DNA from: Bacteroidota bacterium
GTDB lineage: Bacteria > Bacteroidota > Bacteroidia > Bacteroidales > FEN-979
Direction of reading: 5' to 3'
NCBI GenBank assembly: GCA_026391355.1
Contig: JAPLDH010000076.1
Coordinates: 31,277-95,276, forward strand
DNA length: 64,000 nt
Shown here: positions 17,666 to 27,879 of the stretch, in pieces
How positions within the stretch are numbered: position 1 is the first letter of the stretch
Layout: each line of letters starts with the position of its first letter
Position numbers and translations under genes: made by a program
Notes under the pieces: generated by a model
The model's input: only the letters and a program-made list of their open reading frames with translations
The model's database searches: none
What the model was told of the DNA's origin: nothing

Positions 17666-19363
17666 ATGAAGAAAACCTTACTTTACTCATTACTTCTGGT
17701 GCTTTTTGTTTTTATTAACAACGGGTGTAAAAAAAATAATAATATTAATATCACACCGGGGTCAAAGTTTATAACAACCGTGGATAGAACTCTTGTACAA
17801 GATGCCATTCCATCTACCCATGATACCATTACTGATCCTGAACATTTTGCAAAAAATGGTTATGGCACGTGGCATTATGGACCAGGAGTTCCAATACAAA
17901 GACGAACGGATCTTATGCCATCCGGATATGACCCTTTACCTGTTACAAATGGCATTAATCTTCTACGTTTTTTTACGATTACAGACATTCATCTTACAGA
18001 TAAAGAATCGCCCGTTCAAGGTATGTACTTTGCTCGTGAAGTCGGACAGGGCGGAATTGGTATGTTAGCGCCCCTTATGTGTTATACTACTCAGGTTTTC
18101 AACGCTGCGGTAAACACCATTAATGATATTCATAATGTTGATCCGTTTGATTTAGGATTGGCTATAGGGGATGAGGGAAATAGCTCCGGGCAGTATATTG
18201 AATTGCGATGGTTCATTGACATCATGGACGGGCAACTGATAACCCCAAGTTCAGGTACCCAACCCGCCGGAGTAAATGTTCCGTACCAGCAGCCGTTTCA
18301 GGCTGTAGGACTCAATAAAGCTATTCCCTGGTATGCTGCCGTTGGAAATCATGATCATTTTTGGGAAGGTTCAAAACGTGTGACCGATAAAATAAGGCAT
18401 GCATTGTTGGGTGATTCAATTATTCGGGTTGGAGATATTATAAACGACCCAAACGCAATGAATGAAAATACTATTTCTGTCGGCACCTATGATTGTAGTG
18501 GTCCATATCCAAAAGTGATTGGTTGTGGACTGGTTGCAGATTTGGGGCCAATTCCGACTGTATCTCCCGATCCAAACCGTCGTGCTCTTTCATTAACGGA
18601 TTGGGTTAATGAATTTAGTCATACCACTTCGAGTCCGGTAGGTCATGGATTTATCGAAAGTGATCCTGCAAATGTATTCGGTGCATGTTACTCTTTTATT
18701 CCAAAAGCAAATTTACCATTAAAAATTATTGTGCTTGATGATACTCAGAATCCTGATGAAGCTCCATATCAGGAAGGTGTGTATGGACATGGTGAATTAG
18801 ACGGTGGCAGGTACGAGTGGCTTATCGCTCAGCTTCGCGCTGGTCAGAATGCAAATCAGCTAATGATTATTTCAGCACATGTTCCAATCGGTGTAGTTAG
18901 TTCAGTTAACCCTTTTGCCTGGGAACCTACTCCTTCATATCAAAGTGAGGCATCACTGATAGATACGCTTAAATCATACTCAAATCTTATTCTCTGGGTA
19001 GCAGGACATCGTCATCTTAACAATATTACTGCACTTTCATCCAATACTCCAGGTCATCCTGAAAATGGATTCTGGGAAGTTGAAACAAAATCTATAAGAG
19101 AATTTCCAGAGCAATTCCGAACATTTGATATCGTAAGAAATAGTGATAACTCAATCTCTATAATCGCTATCGATGTGGATGCAAATATACCAGAGGGCTC
19201 ACAGGCTGCGATTGGACGATCATATGCCATTGCTTCGAACCAGATTTATGGATTGGTTGGTCAGCCATTAGAAACCGGTTCAGTTTCCTATAATGCCGAA
19301 TTGATGAAACAATTAAGTCCGGCGATGAAAGAAACGATTAAAAATTACGTTCCAGTAAAATGA
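17666..19363 (+). CDS. metallophosphoesterase lipoprotein, TIGR03768-like
   Basis: A lipoprotein of 565 residues (signal MKKTLLYSLLLVLFVFINNGC). Metal-binding motifs: FTITDIHLTDKE, LAIGDEGNSSG (the usual GD), AAVGNHDHFWEG, MIISAHVPIG and LWVAGHRHLNN. The segment between (GACYSFIPKANLPLKIIVLDDTQNPDE) and the preamble with YGPGVPIQRRTDLMP resemble a bacterial phosphoesterase family with large inserts that I recall as TIGR03768. Substrate unknown. The C-terminal region is long and ends at KNYVPVK. Its codon use is more AT-rich than that of the phosphoesterase at 15993, so the two are probably not a recent duplication. Confidence 0.85.
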   Translation: MKKTLLYSLLLVLFVFINNGCKKNNNINITPGSKFITTVDRTLVQDAIPSTHDTITDPEHFAKNGYGTWHYGPGVPIQRRTDLMPSGYDPLPVTNGINLLRFFTITDIHLTDKESPVQGMYFAREVGQGGIGMLAPLMCYTTQVFNAAVNTINDIHNVDPFDLGLAIGDEGNSSGQYIELRWFIDIMDGQLITPSSGTQPAGVNVPYQQPFQAVGLNKAIPWYAAVGNHDHFWEGSKRVTDKIRHALLGDSIIRVGDIINDPNAMNENTISVGTYDCSGPYPKVIGCGLVADLGPIPTVSPDPNRRALSLTDWVNEFSHTTSSPVGHGFIESDPANVFGACYSFIPKANLPLKIIVLDDTQNPDEAPYQEGVYGHGELDGGRYEWLIAQLRAGQNANQLMIISAHVPIGVVSSVNPFAWEPTPSYQSEASLIDTLKSYSNLILWVAGHRHLNNITALSSNTPGHPENGFWEVETKSIREFPEQFRTFDIVRNSDNSISIIAIDVDANIPEGSQAAIGRSYAIASNQIYGLVGQPLETGSVSYNAELMKQLSPAMKETIKNYVPVK

Positions 19364-19371
19364 CGAATTTT

Positions 19372-19653
19372 TTATTGATTTGAATCAACGGAAAGGTCTT
19401 CGAGTTCCACGAGGTTTATTTTATGGCCAAAAAGTACTTCCCGTTGCCCTTTCACGATGATGTCGGTGTGCTGTTCATAAATTGAAAACAGTTTTTCTTC
19501 ACTGGGAACTTTTTCCCCTTGAATTTCCTAACGATAGGCAACATCATATACCTGAACCATCAGTCTAAGCAATTTAGCAAGTTCTTCCTGGATGCCCCAG
19601 GCGCTCCAATCGGGCTTTTCGAATTTCAGAAGTAAATCGTTGAATATTCTCAT
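19372..19653 (-). pseudogene. ISNCY-type transposase fragment
   Basis: A minus-strand frame of 94 codons with an in-frame TAG at codon 42. It contains LLLKFEKPDWSAWGIQEELA and, after the stop, GEKVPSEEKLFSIYEQHTD followed by IIVKGQREVLFGHKINL. The HTDII-KG-R-V-FGHK-NL pattern is what I know from the middle of ISNCY/IS1202-like transposases. The sequence then diverges and stops. No N-terminal helix-turn-helix, catalytic end or terminal repeats remain. The fragment sits just beyond the 3' end of the type IIG gene. Confidence 0.6.
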
Positions 19654-19657
19654 GGAT

Positions 19658-22624
19658 TCATTTTAGATTTGTAACCTTTATCTCCTCCTCTGTTAATCCG
19701 TATAGTTGGTAAACCATTTTGTTGATCTTATCGTCGCAGTAGTCAATCCGGGCTTTTATCTGCTCTTTCTGATCAGGAAGAGTAGCGGATTGCAGGTCTT
19801 TGTTTAATTGCAAAATATGGTCAACATTGGATATTATCGAATTGTAGATGGATTTTTCGGAATCGTTTGCCTGATCGATCTGTTTTATTGGAATTATTTC
19901 AAGATACTGCCTGATAAATCTTAAATAACCACCCCGGATTGAACTGCTTAGCTTGGAATAGAATAAATGAACGAGTTTTGAATTCAAAACGGCCAATAAA
20001 TATTTATCATCCACAGGAATAATATAGGCTGTATTAACACAAAAATACCGATTCTTATCATATGTGGCCTCCATTTTCAATGCGATATCAGGTAAAAGAA
20101 TTTTCGGTTTCTCGAATTCTTCATAGTAATCACAAGTTCTCAGTTCCCACCAATAATCTCCCTGATCAAATCTTTTCTTTGCTTTGGTTTCATATTGGAC
20201 CAGATGATTTGCAATAGCATGATAATTATCCTGTAACCACCTCCATGGATAACCCTTATTGTTTCTTTGTTCATTGGTAAAACCCTTTGGAAAAAAGATC
20301 AGGTATTTATCGCTTTTGAGAGGAAAGTAACGCTTAATGTCCCTTCCGGCAAGAAAGGGTTTGATCACCCCGGCGCTCCGTGGATCTTCCCGGATGAGCC
20401 GCTCTTTGGTTGCTTCGTCAATGACATAAGCTTCATTCAACCCGGTTTTTATTCCATAGTATATCTTCCCTTTCACATATTCTCCAAGCGGGATGCCGGC
20501 GTTCTTTATTTTTAAAAGCAGTTGCTGTTCGGTTTCATTTCCGAGATTCCAACCTGAATCATCAAGCGATGACTGGTCGATCATCGTATGGTTGCCGGCC
20601 ACATATTTATCCAGGGAATCAAATTGCAGGGTCTTTATGACGGTCAAACGGATCTGCTTTTCAACATCGCCATTTCCACAGATTAAGATACAGGGATATG
20701 TGGTCGCACCTTTGAAAATCTGCAGGTCACCGAAATCGATGATCTCCCTGATGTTCCTTGTTTTGATCCATTTTCTCAGGGGTTCGCCATAGTTTGCACG
20801 CATCCATTTATTGGCAACAATGAATCCGAAAAGACCTTTCTCCTTTAACAGGCCGATGCCACGTTCAATGAAATAGCTATATAAATCGGCCATTCCGTGA
20901 TATACCTTGTATTTTTGCTGAAAGTATTCTTTCTGGTCGCCCAGCATCTCCTGCCTCACATAAGGCGGATTTCCGATCACCACATCAAAACCGCCACCTG
21001 CAAACACTGAAGGAAAGGATCTCTCCCAACTGAATGGTTTGATCTTTTTCTGCTGGCCCAGGTCAAGTTCCTGATCATAGAAATCGAGGTCGATGAGACT
21101 ATTGCCGCTTTTGATGTTATCGTCGAGGCTGGGAAGTACCCGCTCATTCCATAGAGTGAACTGTTGCTTAATGGATGCCTGTGTTTCACCCTCCATACAT
21201 TTGAGCAGAAGGCTGAGCTTGGTCACTTCAACTGCGTTTACATCAATGTCAACACCGAAAATATGGGTTGTCAGAATACGTTTTTTTTCAGCGGTCGACA
21301 GATTCCCTTCCGGCGTCAGGGGTTGTTCTTTTTTCCCCCGTGAAGGAAGCGTATAATCAATGTACCATGATCTGTAAAAATCAAGCAAATACCGGTAGGC
21401 GCCAAGGAGAAAACTGCCGCTTCCGCAAGCCGGATCCACAATACGTATCGTTGCAATTTCCACCGGTGATTTCCCGTCGATCAACCGTCCGACGGTATTC
21501 TTAACAATATAATCCACGATATACTGTGGAGTATAATAAACGCCGCCGGCCTTGCGAACTTCTGGTTTCTCTTCAACCTTCACCCGGTGACTGCCGGTTA
21601 TATGGATCTGTTTCCCAAGAAACTGTTCGTAGGCAGAACCGAGGATTTCAACCGGCAAAACAGAAAATTCATAAGGGCAGGAGGGATAATAAAGTTCATT
21701 GATAATACCTTTTACCACCTTTGCATCCAATTGCAGAAAAGGTGTGATTGTATCTTTCTTAAAATCAAACAGTCCTGAATTGTACTTTTCATCTGCACGA
21801 TTGAAAAGCGCCAACAGGTTGGCATATGCCTCGCCCTGACCTGTGGCGAGACTCAGGTTACCGTAAGGCTCAATATTGCGGTCCTCGGCAATACGCAGAA
21901 ATATCAGGCGATCGAGAATGCATTGTACGGCAAAGTTCAACTCCTCTTCAAGGATGTTGTTGTTCGCCTTGCTGATGCCTGCGGCCAGCGTTTTGCGCCA
22001 ATCGTCGAGTGAAAGAAGGAACTCCTTATCCACAGTTGCCGTTCCTTTTTTAGCTGTATCGCTCTGAACGAATTTGTCAAAACTCCCTTTTAAAACCTTC
22101 TCCTTGCTGAAAGTATCCCAGATAAAATCAAATTCAGCAAGGTATTCTTTCCAGGTGAGGTAACGGATGCGGCAAACAGCGGGATTGTCATTTGGAGAAG
22201 GTTTTCTGGTACAGTCGTAAATTGAAAATTCTTCAAAATCGGTAATAATAGAGATTGGAAGTTTGGCGCTCCAACCATACCGCCTTATCTGGTATGCAGG
22301 GAGAATGTCGTTCTTTATATCGATTTGCGGCTTTTTAGCCTCCACGAAAAAGAGCCGTTTTCCCCCTGGAAGTTTAAAGGAATAATCGGGAGCTTTTGTT
22401 GCGCCGCAGACGTTGACTTTATCCTCATGGATCACCTCCCTGTATGCCTCCGCATACCCCTGTGAATTATCCATATCCCATCCGAGAGCCCTGAAAAAAG
22501 GATCGATAAAATCCCGCCGGGTCAAGGTTTCATTATAGTTATCAGACTTGTAGGAAGAAAATTGTTCTTCAAACCGGATGACAAGTGATTTTATCTGTTC
22601 GAAGGCGGTTTCTTTGGAGATCAT
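19658..22624 (-). CDS. type IIG restriction-modification enzyme (Eco57I-like methylase with nuclease domain)
   Basis: A single-chain restriction and N6-adenine methyltransferase of about 988 residues. The N-terminus is a PD-(D/E)XK nuclease: APDYSFKLPG then LFFVEAKKPQ near residue 92. The central methylase has SAM motif I VDPACGSGSFLLGA near 398 and catalytic motif IV VIGNPPYVRQ near 553. The C-terminal part is a TaqI-like specificity domain (GVIKPFLAGRDIKRYFPL), then SIRGGYLRFIRQYLEIIPI. The target sequence cannot be read. I chose ATG 22624; the longer frame would begin at a TTG beside the promoter. A single gene can serve as host defence. It is far from the DISARM-like operon and should not be assumed to be its methylase. 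Confidence 0.9.
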   Translation of the reverse strand: MISKETAFEQIKSLVIRFEEQFSSYKSDNYNETLTRRDFIDPFFRALGWDMDNSQGYAEAYREVIHEDKVNVCGATKAPDYSFKLPGGKRLFFVEAKKPQIDIKNDILPAYQIRRYGWSAKLPISIITDFEEFSIYDCTRKPSPNDNPAVCRIRYLTWKEYLAEFDFIWDTFSKEKVLKGSFDKFVQSDTAKKGTATVDKEFLLSLDDWRKTLAAGISKANNNILEEELNFAVQCILDRLIFLRIAEDRNIEPYGNLSLATGQGEAYANLLALFNRADEKYNSGLFDFKKDTITPFLQLDAKVVKGIINELYYPSCPYEFSVLPVEILGSAYEQFLGKQIHITGSHRVKVEEKPEVRKAGGVYYTPQYIVDYIVKNTVGRLIDGKSPVEIATIRIVDPACGSGSFLLGAYRYLLDFYRSWYIDYTLPSRGKKEQPLTPEGNLSTAEKKRILTTHIFGVDIDVNAVEVTKLSLLLKCMEGETQASIKQQFTLWNERVLPSLDDNIKSGNSLIDLDFYDQELDLGQQKKIKPFSWERSFPSVFAGGGFDVVIGNPPYVRQEMLGDQKEYFQQKYKVYHGMADLYSYFIERGIGLLKEKGLFGFIVANKWMRANYGEPLRKWIKTRNIREIIDFGDLQIFKGATTYPCILICGNGDVEKQIRLTVIKTLQFDSLDKYVAGNHTMIDQSSLDDSGWNLGNETEQQLLLKIKNAGIPLGEYVKGKIYYGIKTGLNEAYVIDEATKERLIREDPRSAGVIKPFLAGRDIKRYFPLKSDKYLIFFPKGFTNEQRNNKGYPWRWLQDNYHAIANHLVQYETKAKKRFDQGDYWWELRTCDYYEEFEKPKILLPDIALKMEATYDKNRYFCVNTAYIIPVDDKYLLAVLNSKLVHLFYSKLSSSIRGGYLRFIRQYLEIIPIKQIDQANDSEKSIYNSIISNVDHILQLNKDLQSATLPDQKEQIKARIDYCDDKINKMVYQLYGLTEEEIKVTNLK

Positions 22625-22657
22625 CCGGCAAAAGTGTAGGTAATTGACAAATGTAGG

Positions 22658-22665
22658 CAAAACTA
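22658..22665 (-). promoter_or_regulatory. Bacteroidota -7 box for the type IIG gene
   Basis: On the minus strand TAGTTTTG fits TAnnTTTG, 33 bases upstream of the ATG at 22624. Confidence 0.5.
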
Positions 22666-22670
22666 AAAAA

Positions 22671-22730
22671 GCAAAATGGCAAAATCTAAAATCTAAAATT
22701 ATTTTGCCATTTTGGATTTTACCATTTTAG
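22671..22730. repeat. 60-bp hairpin repeat, copy A (left of the four-helix gene)
   Basis: 58 of 60 bases identical, in the same orientation, to 23213-23272. It contains a perfect 13-bp stem (AAAATGGCAAAAT with ATTTTGCCATTTT) around a 15-base loop. Confidence 0.9.
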
Positions 22731-22815
22731 AATTCAAATCTGTCCATTTGAAAAAAATCCTTCATGATTGTATGACCTTTTGCCCTCTTCCCTGATTAAT
22801 GACAAAAACCAGCAT

Positions 22816-23208
22816 ATGGAAAATCAGGAGGAAGAAAATTTCAATAAAAGCATGCGCGAAAGAACTATGAAAATGGCAATCAATATTCATGGCTTATTTC
22901 AATCAAAAAAAATAATCCAGATCAACCGCCCGATGATCCATCAGCTCATCAGGAGTTCCTCGTCGGTGGCAGCGAATTGCAGGGCAGCAACAAGAGCAAG
23001 GTCAGATGCAGAATTCTATGCAAAAATATGCATTGTGGTGGAGGAATGTGATGAGACCCAATTCTGGTGTGACTATTTAATACGGATCGGGATTTTATCA
23101 GCATTAGAAACAATTGAATTACGAGACGAGGTGGATCAATTAACTAAAATCTTTACGACTATAAAGAAGAAAATGAAAGACAGGACAAAAGTGAAAGGTC
23201 AAATCTAA
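22816..23208 (+). CDS. four-helix bundle protein (23S rRNA IVP / TIGR02436 family)
   Basis: About 130 residues, all helical. Family hallmarks: FNKSMRERTMKMAINIHGLF, QLIRSSSSVAANCRAATRARS, and AEFYAKICIVVEECDETQFW. The family is named from proteins encoded in 23S rRNA intervening sequences and also resembles the Avd accessory protein of diversity-generating retroelements, but no reverse transcriptase or variable repeat is present here. I prefer the ATG at 22816 (MENQEEENF) over the in-frame ATG at 22768. The gene is flanked on both sides by almost identical 60-bp hairpin repeats, and a scrambled relic of a second copy lies at 15752-15865, which suggests a mobile or duplicating cassette. Confidence 0.85.
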   Translation: MENQEEENFNKSMRERTMKMAINIHGLFQSKKIIQINRPMIHQLIRSSSSVAANCRAATRARSDAEFYAKICIVVEECDETQFWCDYLIRIGILSALETIELRDEVDQLTKIFTTIKKKMKDRTKVKGQI

Positions 23209-23212
23209 AATT

Positions 23213-23272
23213 GCAAAATGGCAAAATCTAAAATTTAAAATTATTTTGCCATTTTAGATTTTACCATTTTAG
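23213..23272. repeat. 60-bp hairpin repeat, copy B (right of the four-helix gene)
   Basis: Direct-repeat partner of 22671-22730 with two base differences. It starts 5 bases after the four-helix stop codon. Confidence 0.9.
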
Positions 23273-23598
23273 ATTTGGTATCAACTTGTATCTCCGGTAT
23301 GAATCGAACGTATATTAAATATCCGAACTTTCAATGAACTTCCACTCTATGCGGGCAGAAGGATTAAGATTTGTTACAATTATGGAGAATTCTTCAAAAC
23401 TATTTACTATCCGTACTTTGAAATCAATGTTTGAATTTACTAATTTTACTTTCCCATGCAGTTTTTCACCCTTTTATGTGCAGGTATAGGGGTTTATATC
23501 CTGGGAATAACAAATGAATTTTAGGACAACAAAAGGAATAGGGAGAATTAACGATTTCATTGTTACGTTTTTATAAAGATAATACAATCAAGAATAAA
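23273..23598. other. 326-base stretch before the unknown gene
   Basis: AT-rich. A short open stretch ends at a TGA near 23434 (with LPLYAGRRIKICYNYGEFF) and could be a decayed gene end, but it is too short to assign. Confidence 0.3.
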
Positions 23599-24453
23599 AT
23601 GAGTTACGGGGGATATGTAAAATGTAATTGTTACGAAGAAGGAAAAACTTCGGAGCCTCCTTTTAAAGAGTTCGTTCGTATCATCCCGGATTATGGCCCG
23701 GCGTTGAAATATCCTGAACATATCAAAAATACTTCAAGAATGAACACGAAATTCATGGATTGGAGGAGTTCGGCATGTCCTCATAGCGATTTCAACTATG
23801 CATCAATCAGGTTCAATGATTTTCCTGGATTTGAATCGGTTTATGAATATATTGCAGAAAAAAAATACGATGAGGATTTTGAATGTGTAAATCTATTTCC
23901 AATACTATATCAATATCTTCCCGATGGTTATGAAGATAAAATACCCATTATCGATGTCCTTCCATTTATGAATGAATTGCTCGCATTTCAAGAGATAACG
24001 GAAAAACGGAAATTTGTGGTTTTTAATGGGATGAATCCGGATAAAATTATTGCGGTAACGAATTATGGATACCCCAGGGTTATCGCTTATGACGCTAAAT
24101 ACGCTGGTGGGATTGATGATAATGGATTTTTTATCACAAAAGCATTTCACGGACATATTGATAGAAACTATGAAATGAATATAGTTTTCCGGTCTTCATT
24201 TTTCAGCCAATCCACTCATTTGGTGTATGGATTTGTTATTACCGACATTTCGACAGGAAAGGAATTTATCACTTCATTTCATATCCTTCAACAAATTATG
24301 GAAGGGAATATCCCGGATATAAAAAAGAAGTTGATATTCAGGGTTTCCATCGAAGAAATCCCAATAACCCGCCTATGCCGTGATTTCATTGATTCACTGA
24401 TAAAATTATGCGCTGCCTCTCTTGAAACAGGGAATCCGGTGGTATGGTATTGA
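23599..24453 (+). CDS. hypothetical protein, 284 aa
   Basis: I do not recognise this family. It is soluble with no signal peptide, rich in F/Y/D, with features such as CNCYEEGKTSEPPF, NYASIRFNDFPGFES, FVVFNGMNPDKIIAVTNYGY, and a C-terminal helix IPITRLCRDFIDSLIKLC. I start it at ATG 23599; the longer frame would use TTG 23560. It is AT-rich compared with core genes nearby and is followed by another unknown, frameshifted gene, in a stretch bordered by a type IIG enzyme and repeats. This fits an accessory island. No function proposed. Confidence 0.6.
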   Translation: MSYGGYVKCNCYEEGKTSEPPFKEFVRIIPDYGPALKYPEHIKNTSRMNTKFMDWRSSACPHSDFNYASIRFNDFPGFESVYEYIAEKKYDEDFECVNLFPILYQYLPDGYEDKIPIIDVLPFMNELLAFQEITEKRKFVVFNGMNPDKIIAVTNYGYPRVIAYDAKYAGGIDDNGFFITKAFHGHIDRNYEMNIVFRSSFFSQSTHLVYGFVITDISTGKEFITSFHILQQIMEGNIPDIKKKLIFRVSIEEIPITRLCRDFIDSLIKLCAASLETGNPVVWY

Positions 24454-24545
24454 ATTATTTAATGACATAAAAATAGTTTTAACTTTGTTATGAATCATGT
24501 AGATAACGATTGAAACTATTAATCAATATTAAAGGTATAAAGGCA

Positions 24546-25228
24546 ATGATTGGACAAAATGAAGAGTTGACGAAGGGTATTTTACCATTTTACCATCTTC
24601 TTACTGTTGAATTTTATATCAAGGAACATGGTCATGCCAAAGCTACAATTGTAATGGGTTCAAATTATTGTTTTATCAATCCGGATGAGATCAGGGCATT
24701 ATTGACTGAAAAGACCAGGGTTACTTTCAACGATGAATTAAAGGGTGCAATTCTTCTGAAAATGATATTGCTTTCAAGATGGATGCAAAGAAGAACCTTT
24801 ACTGGGCTGCTCTCACTGATTTTGATAAAAAATATGATAACATAAGCCGATTGAAAACAGCCATTGAAAACAATAATGTCACTGGTGGTTTTTCCACATA
24901 TTCAGATAAACAATTTGGGGAATTGGATTACTTCGGATTTTACAGGTTTGCAAGTGAATTTTATGGAAAGCCTGTTGATGGTTATCGAAATCTGACAGAA
25001 TTCAGCGGTGGCCCGGCTAATGTTGCAGACATCAAAATAGTTGACCCGGATAAAATTCCCAGATTCCCTGATCTTGACTTTTCAAAGACAATGTTCATTC
25101 AACCGGTTCTTTACTTTCCCTGTGATTATTTCAAGAGTGATGAAGATGAGCAGAACGGTTGGATTGAAGTAAGGATTTCCGATGATATTGAAGGTACTGA
25201 TTCGACAGCAAAAGTTCCTATCCAATGA
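24546..25228 (+). pseudogene. hypothetical protein gene with a single-base frameshift
   Basis: Two overlapping frames join naturally. Frame one (ATG 24546, MIGQNEELTKG) runs to FNDELKG. Then another frame continues as GCNSSENDIAFKMDAKKNLYWA to the stop at 25228 (ending DSTAKVPIQ). The shift falls at the run ttaaaggg near 24737; adding one A there would restore one frame of about 227 residues. The second half carries NGWIEVRISDDIEGTDST. Family unknown. Either a real mutation or a sequencing error in a homopolymer. It lies 92 bases after the other unknown gene and may be functionally linked to it. Confidence 0.6.
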
Positions 25229-25252
25229 AAATAGTGTGCCTTCATGGTTCTC

Positions 25253-25406
25253 GAATCTATAATCTGGCATTTCATTCGTCATTCGTCATTCGCATATTCG
25301 TCATTTACCTTACATTACAGATCTTCAATAATCAAAAATGGGAACACGATTTTGCCATTTCGCATTTTGCTATTTTACCATTTTGGATTTTATCATTTTG
25401 CATTTG
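25253..25406. repeat. low-complexity intergenic repeats
   Basis: First a run of CATTCGT units (three copies near 25272-25292), then from 25349 alternating TTTTGCCATTT/GCATTTTGC/ATTTTACCATTTTGG words of the same kind as the hairpin repeats at 22671 and 37376. It lies just upstream of the enolase promoter. Confidence 0.6.
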
Positions 25407-25416
25407 CAAAAAGTTG

Positions 25417-25424
25417 TATCTTTG
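25417..25424 (+). promoter_or_regulatory. Bacteroidota -7 box for enolase
   Basis: TATCTTTG. Transcription would start about 25430, exactly at the 5' edge of the riboswitch, which supports both calls. A TTG lies 16 bases upstream (25398-25400). Confidence 0.65.
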
Positions 25425-25430
25425 CCCCAA

Positions 25431-25480
25431 TGGCAATGGAGTCTGCCCTTAACAATGCCAAATGACTGATGACTCCTTAC
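25431..25480 (+). ncRNA. fluoride (crcB) riboswitch aptamer in the enolase leader
   Basis: The stretch from 25432 reads GGCAATGGAGTCTGCC, then CTTAACAA, then CTGATGACTCCTTAC. This matches the crcB motif order: a short local hairpin (GGC...GCC), the conserved UUAACAA, and CUGAUGA followed by a strand (GACTCC, 25471-25476) complementary to the GGAGTC inside the first hairpin loop region. The P3 stem between UUAACAA and CUGAUGA is poor here. A downstream segment, GTCAGTCAT (25488-25496), can pair with ATGACTGAT (25462-25470) and would break the aptamer, so it is a candidate expression platform. Fluoride binding would be expected to raise enolase expression, since fluoride inhibits enolase. Confidence 0.85.
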
Positions 25481-25649
25481 AATCCAGGTCAGTCATGCAT
25501 GCATTATGTCCGCTAAACCATCCTTTTTAGTCTCCTGATAAATGAAAAAGTACACTATCTGCAAACCATATCCGTTCTATAAAGGCAATTAGAATTTTGT
25601 CGATAGGATTTTATAAAAGATTAAAAAATTAGTAATGTAAAACCAATAA

Positions 25650-26942
<1,293 letters not shown>

Positions 26943-26971
26943 GGCTTTGGAAAAATGCTTATCTTCGTGAC

Positions 26972-27274
26972 ATGAGTGAGAAAATGAAACCGGTCTTTAA
27001 CAAGCGCATTTTCTGGGATGTTAATTTTGAAAAACTGGACTATGACCTCAGGGCCAATTTCATTATTGAACGGGTATTTGAGCGGGGCGATGTGGACGAT
27101 ATCCGCCAGTGCCGGAGGTATTATGGTGATGAGAAGGTGACATACGCTTTGCTGAAAGCAAAATTTTTGCCATTACATACCATTTATTTTGCCAGCGCAA
27201 TATTAGATAAACCTGTGAATGAATTCAGATGTTACACACTGAGACAGTTGAATCCGGGACTTTTTCCTTACTGA
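26972..27274 (+). CDS. DUF6922-type putative antitoxin
   Basis: 100 residues, helical and basic: KRIFWDVNFEKLDYDLRANF, ERVFERGDVDDIRQCRRYYG, then LPLHTIYFASAILDKPVNEF. This pattern is common upstream of AbiEii-like nucleotidyltransferases in Bacteroidota and is taken as the antitoxin partner. The last 46 bases overlap the start of the toxin gene in another frame, which implies translational coupling. Antitoxin role is inferred from context, not shown. Confidence 0.8.
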   Translation: MSEKMKPVFNKRIFWDVNFEKLDYDLRANFIIERVFERGDVDDIRQCRRYYGDEKVTYALLKAKFLPLHTIYFASAILDKPVNEFRCYTLRQLNPGLFPY

Positions 27275-27855
27275 AGAGGTTGATGACCCTATCATCGCTT
27301 CAATTATTCTCTCTTGTGGGAGGGACCGCCTTATCACTTCGATACGGACACCGCAGTTCCATTGATTTGGATTTGTTCTTTCATGAAAAATTTAATCATC
27401 AACCGGTTATTGATGAACTGGAATCAGTGTTTGGGAATGAGTTTGTTTATAAACAACAACATACACAATTTGGGATTTTCTGTTTCATTGAAAATATAAA
27501 AGTCGATTTTGTTCACTTCCCTCATCTTCCAATAAGATCAATAGAAACGATTGAGGAAATCAGATTTTACAGCGATGCCGATATTGCTGCCATGAAGATT
27601 CAGGCAATTCTAGGAAGGGCAAAGAAAAAGGACTTCTGGGATTTGTTTGAATTATTTCAAAATTATTCCCTTCAACAGATCATGGACTGGCATATGGAGA
27701 AATACCCGAGTCAAATGTTAGCGATCAGTATTCCGCATGCTCTTACATACTTTATTGATGCTGAGGAAACCGAGGACCCTGTTAGTTATAAAAACCAGAC
27801 GTGGACGGGTGTAAAGAAAGGGATCATGAAAGTTGTCAGGGATTATCTGAAATAA
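27229..27855 (+). CDS. AbiEii/AbiGii-family nucleotidyltransferase toxin
   Basis: 208 residues. The nucleotidyltransferase active site is clear: LFSLVGGTALSLRYGHRSS then IDLDLFF (the GG-T-S and D-x-D motifs), with a later acidic residue in IKVDFVHF. The conserved RAKKKDFWDLFELFQ and a helical C-terminus fit the AbiEii toxin family, which inhibits growth by modifying tRNA or a similar target (type IV-like toxin-antitoxin). The ATG at 27229 lies inside the DUF6922 gene; a start at ATG 27283 (MTLSSLQLF) is the alternative. Confidence 0.88.
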   Translation: MLHTETVESGTFSLLKRLMTLSSLQLFSLVGGTALSLRYGHRSSIDLDLFFHEKFNHQPVIDELESVFGNEFVYKQQHTQFGIFCFIENIKVDFVHFPHLPIRSIETIEEIRFYSDADIAAMKIQAILGRAKKKDFWDLFELFQNYSLQQIMDWHMEKYPSQMLAISIPHALTYFIDAEETEDPVSYKNQTWTGVKKGIMKVVRDYLK

Positions 27856-27879
27856 GAGGGGACCGTCAGGTATTAGCCC

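Noticed and set aside
15993..19363. Tandem duplication of the two lipoprotein phosphoesterases
   Set aside because: They share only superfamily motifs; lengths, inserts and codon use differ.
19658..22624. BREX PglX or DISARM methyltransferase
   Set aside because: It has its own N-terminal PD-(D/E)XK nuclease and a TaqI-like specificity region, no BREX genes are nearby, and it is over 30 kb from the DISARM-like operon.
22671..23272. Diversity-generating retroelement because of the Avd-like four-helix protein
   Set aside because: No reverse transcriptase, template repeat or variable repeat was found nearby.
25431..25464. Small peptide MAMESALNNAK encoded in the enolase leader
   Set aside because: The bases are explained by the riboswitch consensus; the 11-codon frame is probably incidental.
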